Shown in pieces: positions 5,512 through 5,936 of a stretch of 5,936 nt of DNA. The notes beneath the pieces were generated by a model. It saw only the letters and a program-made list of their open reading frames with translations. It made no database searches and was not told where the DNA came from. This DNA comes from an uncultured Erysipelotrichaceae bacterium (lineage in GTDB: Bacteria; Bacillota_I; Bacilli_A; Erysipelotrichales; Erysipelotrichaceae), in contig CAJUGR010000112.1 in assembly GCA_910586285.1 (NCBI GenBank), forward strand, positions 1 to 5,936, read 5' to 3'. Position 1 is the first letter of the stretch; every line of letters begins with the position of its first letter. The position numbers were made by a program, and so were the translations under genes.

Positions 5512-5936
5512 TCACCTCTGATAATAAGTAATTTTTGTAATGCCGTAAGTGGCTTCCTTTATTTTTTTAATGTCGCCATAGCTTTCCCCAAAAGCATCTT
5601 CCTTTAAACTTTCGGCAATCAGTATTCCGCCCTCTGCCAATAAGGAATGTCCATTCACAAACGAAAGGATTTCATCGATTCTCTGCTTACGGTATGGTGG
5701 ATCCAAATAAATCAACGAGAAGCATTGCTGTTCCTGCGCCATTCGTTTTAACATCACACGATAGTCAGCTTTGATGATATGACACTGTTTTTCGCATTGC
5801 AGTGCTTTTGCATTGGCCTTCATCACTTGAATCGCTTGAGAACTGCAATCAGCAAACCATACCTCATCCATGCCACGAGATATCGCTTCCAGCCCCATAT
5901 TGCCGCTGCCTCCGAACAAATCCAACATGATACCAC
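5512..5936 (-). CDS. rsmD: RsmD, 16S rRNA (guanine-966-N2) methyltransferase, 5' end outside window
   Basis: RsmD transfers a methyl group from S-adenosylmethionine to N2 of G966 of 16S rRNA during 30S assembly. The visible 141 codons start with GIMLDLFGGSGNMGLEAISRG, the SAM-binding motif I, and include LIYLDPPYRKQ with the catalytic DPPY. A class I methyltransferase ending follows (GGILIAESL near 100-108 counted from the first visible Met, then YGITKITYYQR). The frame is open to the right edge, and the Met at 5928 lies inside motif I (usually V/ILDLFxGSG). The true start is therefore outside, with about 45 residues missing compared with the usual 180-190 aa. It is upstream of coaD in the same operon. 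Confidence 0.95.
   Translation of the reverse strand, partial: GIMLDLFGGSGNMGLEAISRGMDEVWFADCSSQAIQVMKANAKALQCEKQCHIIKADYRVMLKRMAQEQQCFSLIYLDPPYRKQRIDEILSFVNGHSLLAEGGILIAESLKEDAFGESYGDIKKIKEATYGITKITYYQR

Overview
The window looks like ordinary chromosomal DNA from a low-to-moderate GC Gram-positive bacterium (Bacillota). The pointers are a SufC followed directly by SufD, PrsA-type foldases beside a HIT-family gene, an rsmD-coaD pair, strong AAGGAGG-type ribosome binding sites and compact hairpin-plus-T-run terminators. An Erysipelotrichia-like lineage would fit, but this is inference from the gene style and not a firm placement. No mobile element, CRISPR array, rRNA or tRNA was seen. Both window edges cut through genes.

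Left block, minus strand (1-1204): sufC, the ATPase of the SUF iron-sulfur assembly machine, is followed with a one-base stop/start overlap by a SufB/SufD-family gene (probable sufD) that runs off the left edge. A divergent intergenic region (1214-1426) carries a promoter for suf on the minus strand and one for the foldase operon on the plus strand. Between them lie a 10-bp direct repeat and a 20-bp inverted repeat that could be operators.

Middle block, plus strand (1427-3800): two tandem PrsA/SurA-like proteins. The first is held by an N-terminal transmembrane segment and keeps a recognisable parvulin prolyl isomerase domain. The second is a lipoprotein whose parvulin region is degenerate and has lost the conserved histidines. 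A hairpin terminator and a new promoter separate them from a HIT-family nucleotide hydrolase gene, which ends in an 11-bp-stem terminator.

Right block, minus strand (3834-5936): rsmD (16S rRNA m2G966 methyltransferase, 5' end cut by the window edge) and coaD (coenzyme A biosynthesis) are 4 bp apart. Next come an unrecognised membrane-anchored extracellular protein of 282 aa, which has its own promoter and terminator, and a small convergent gene of about 76 aa. The small gene appears broken by a one-base frameshift, and its out-of-frame tail ends exactly at the shared terminator with hit.

The points most worth a second look are the division of anchoring and catalysis between the two PrsA paralogs, the frameshifted small gene, and the unrecognised 282-aa anchored protein. 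I see no clear sign of a new multi-gene system.
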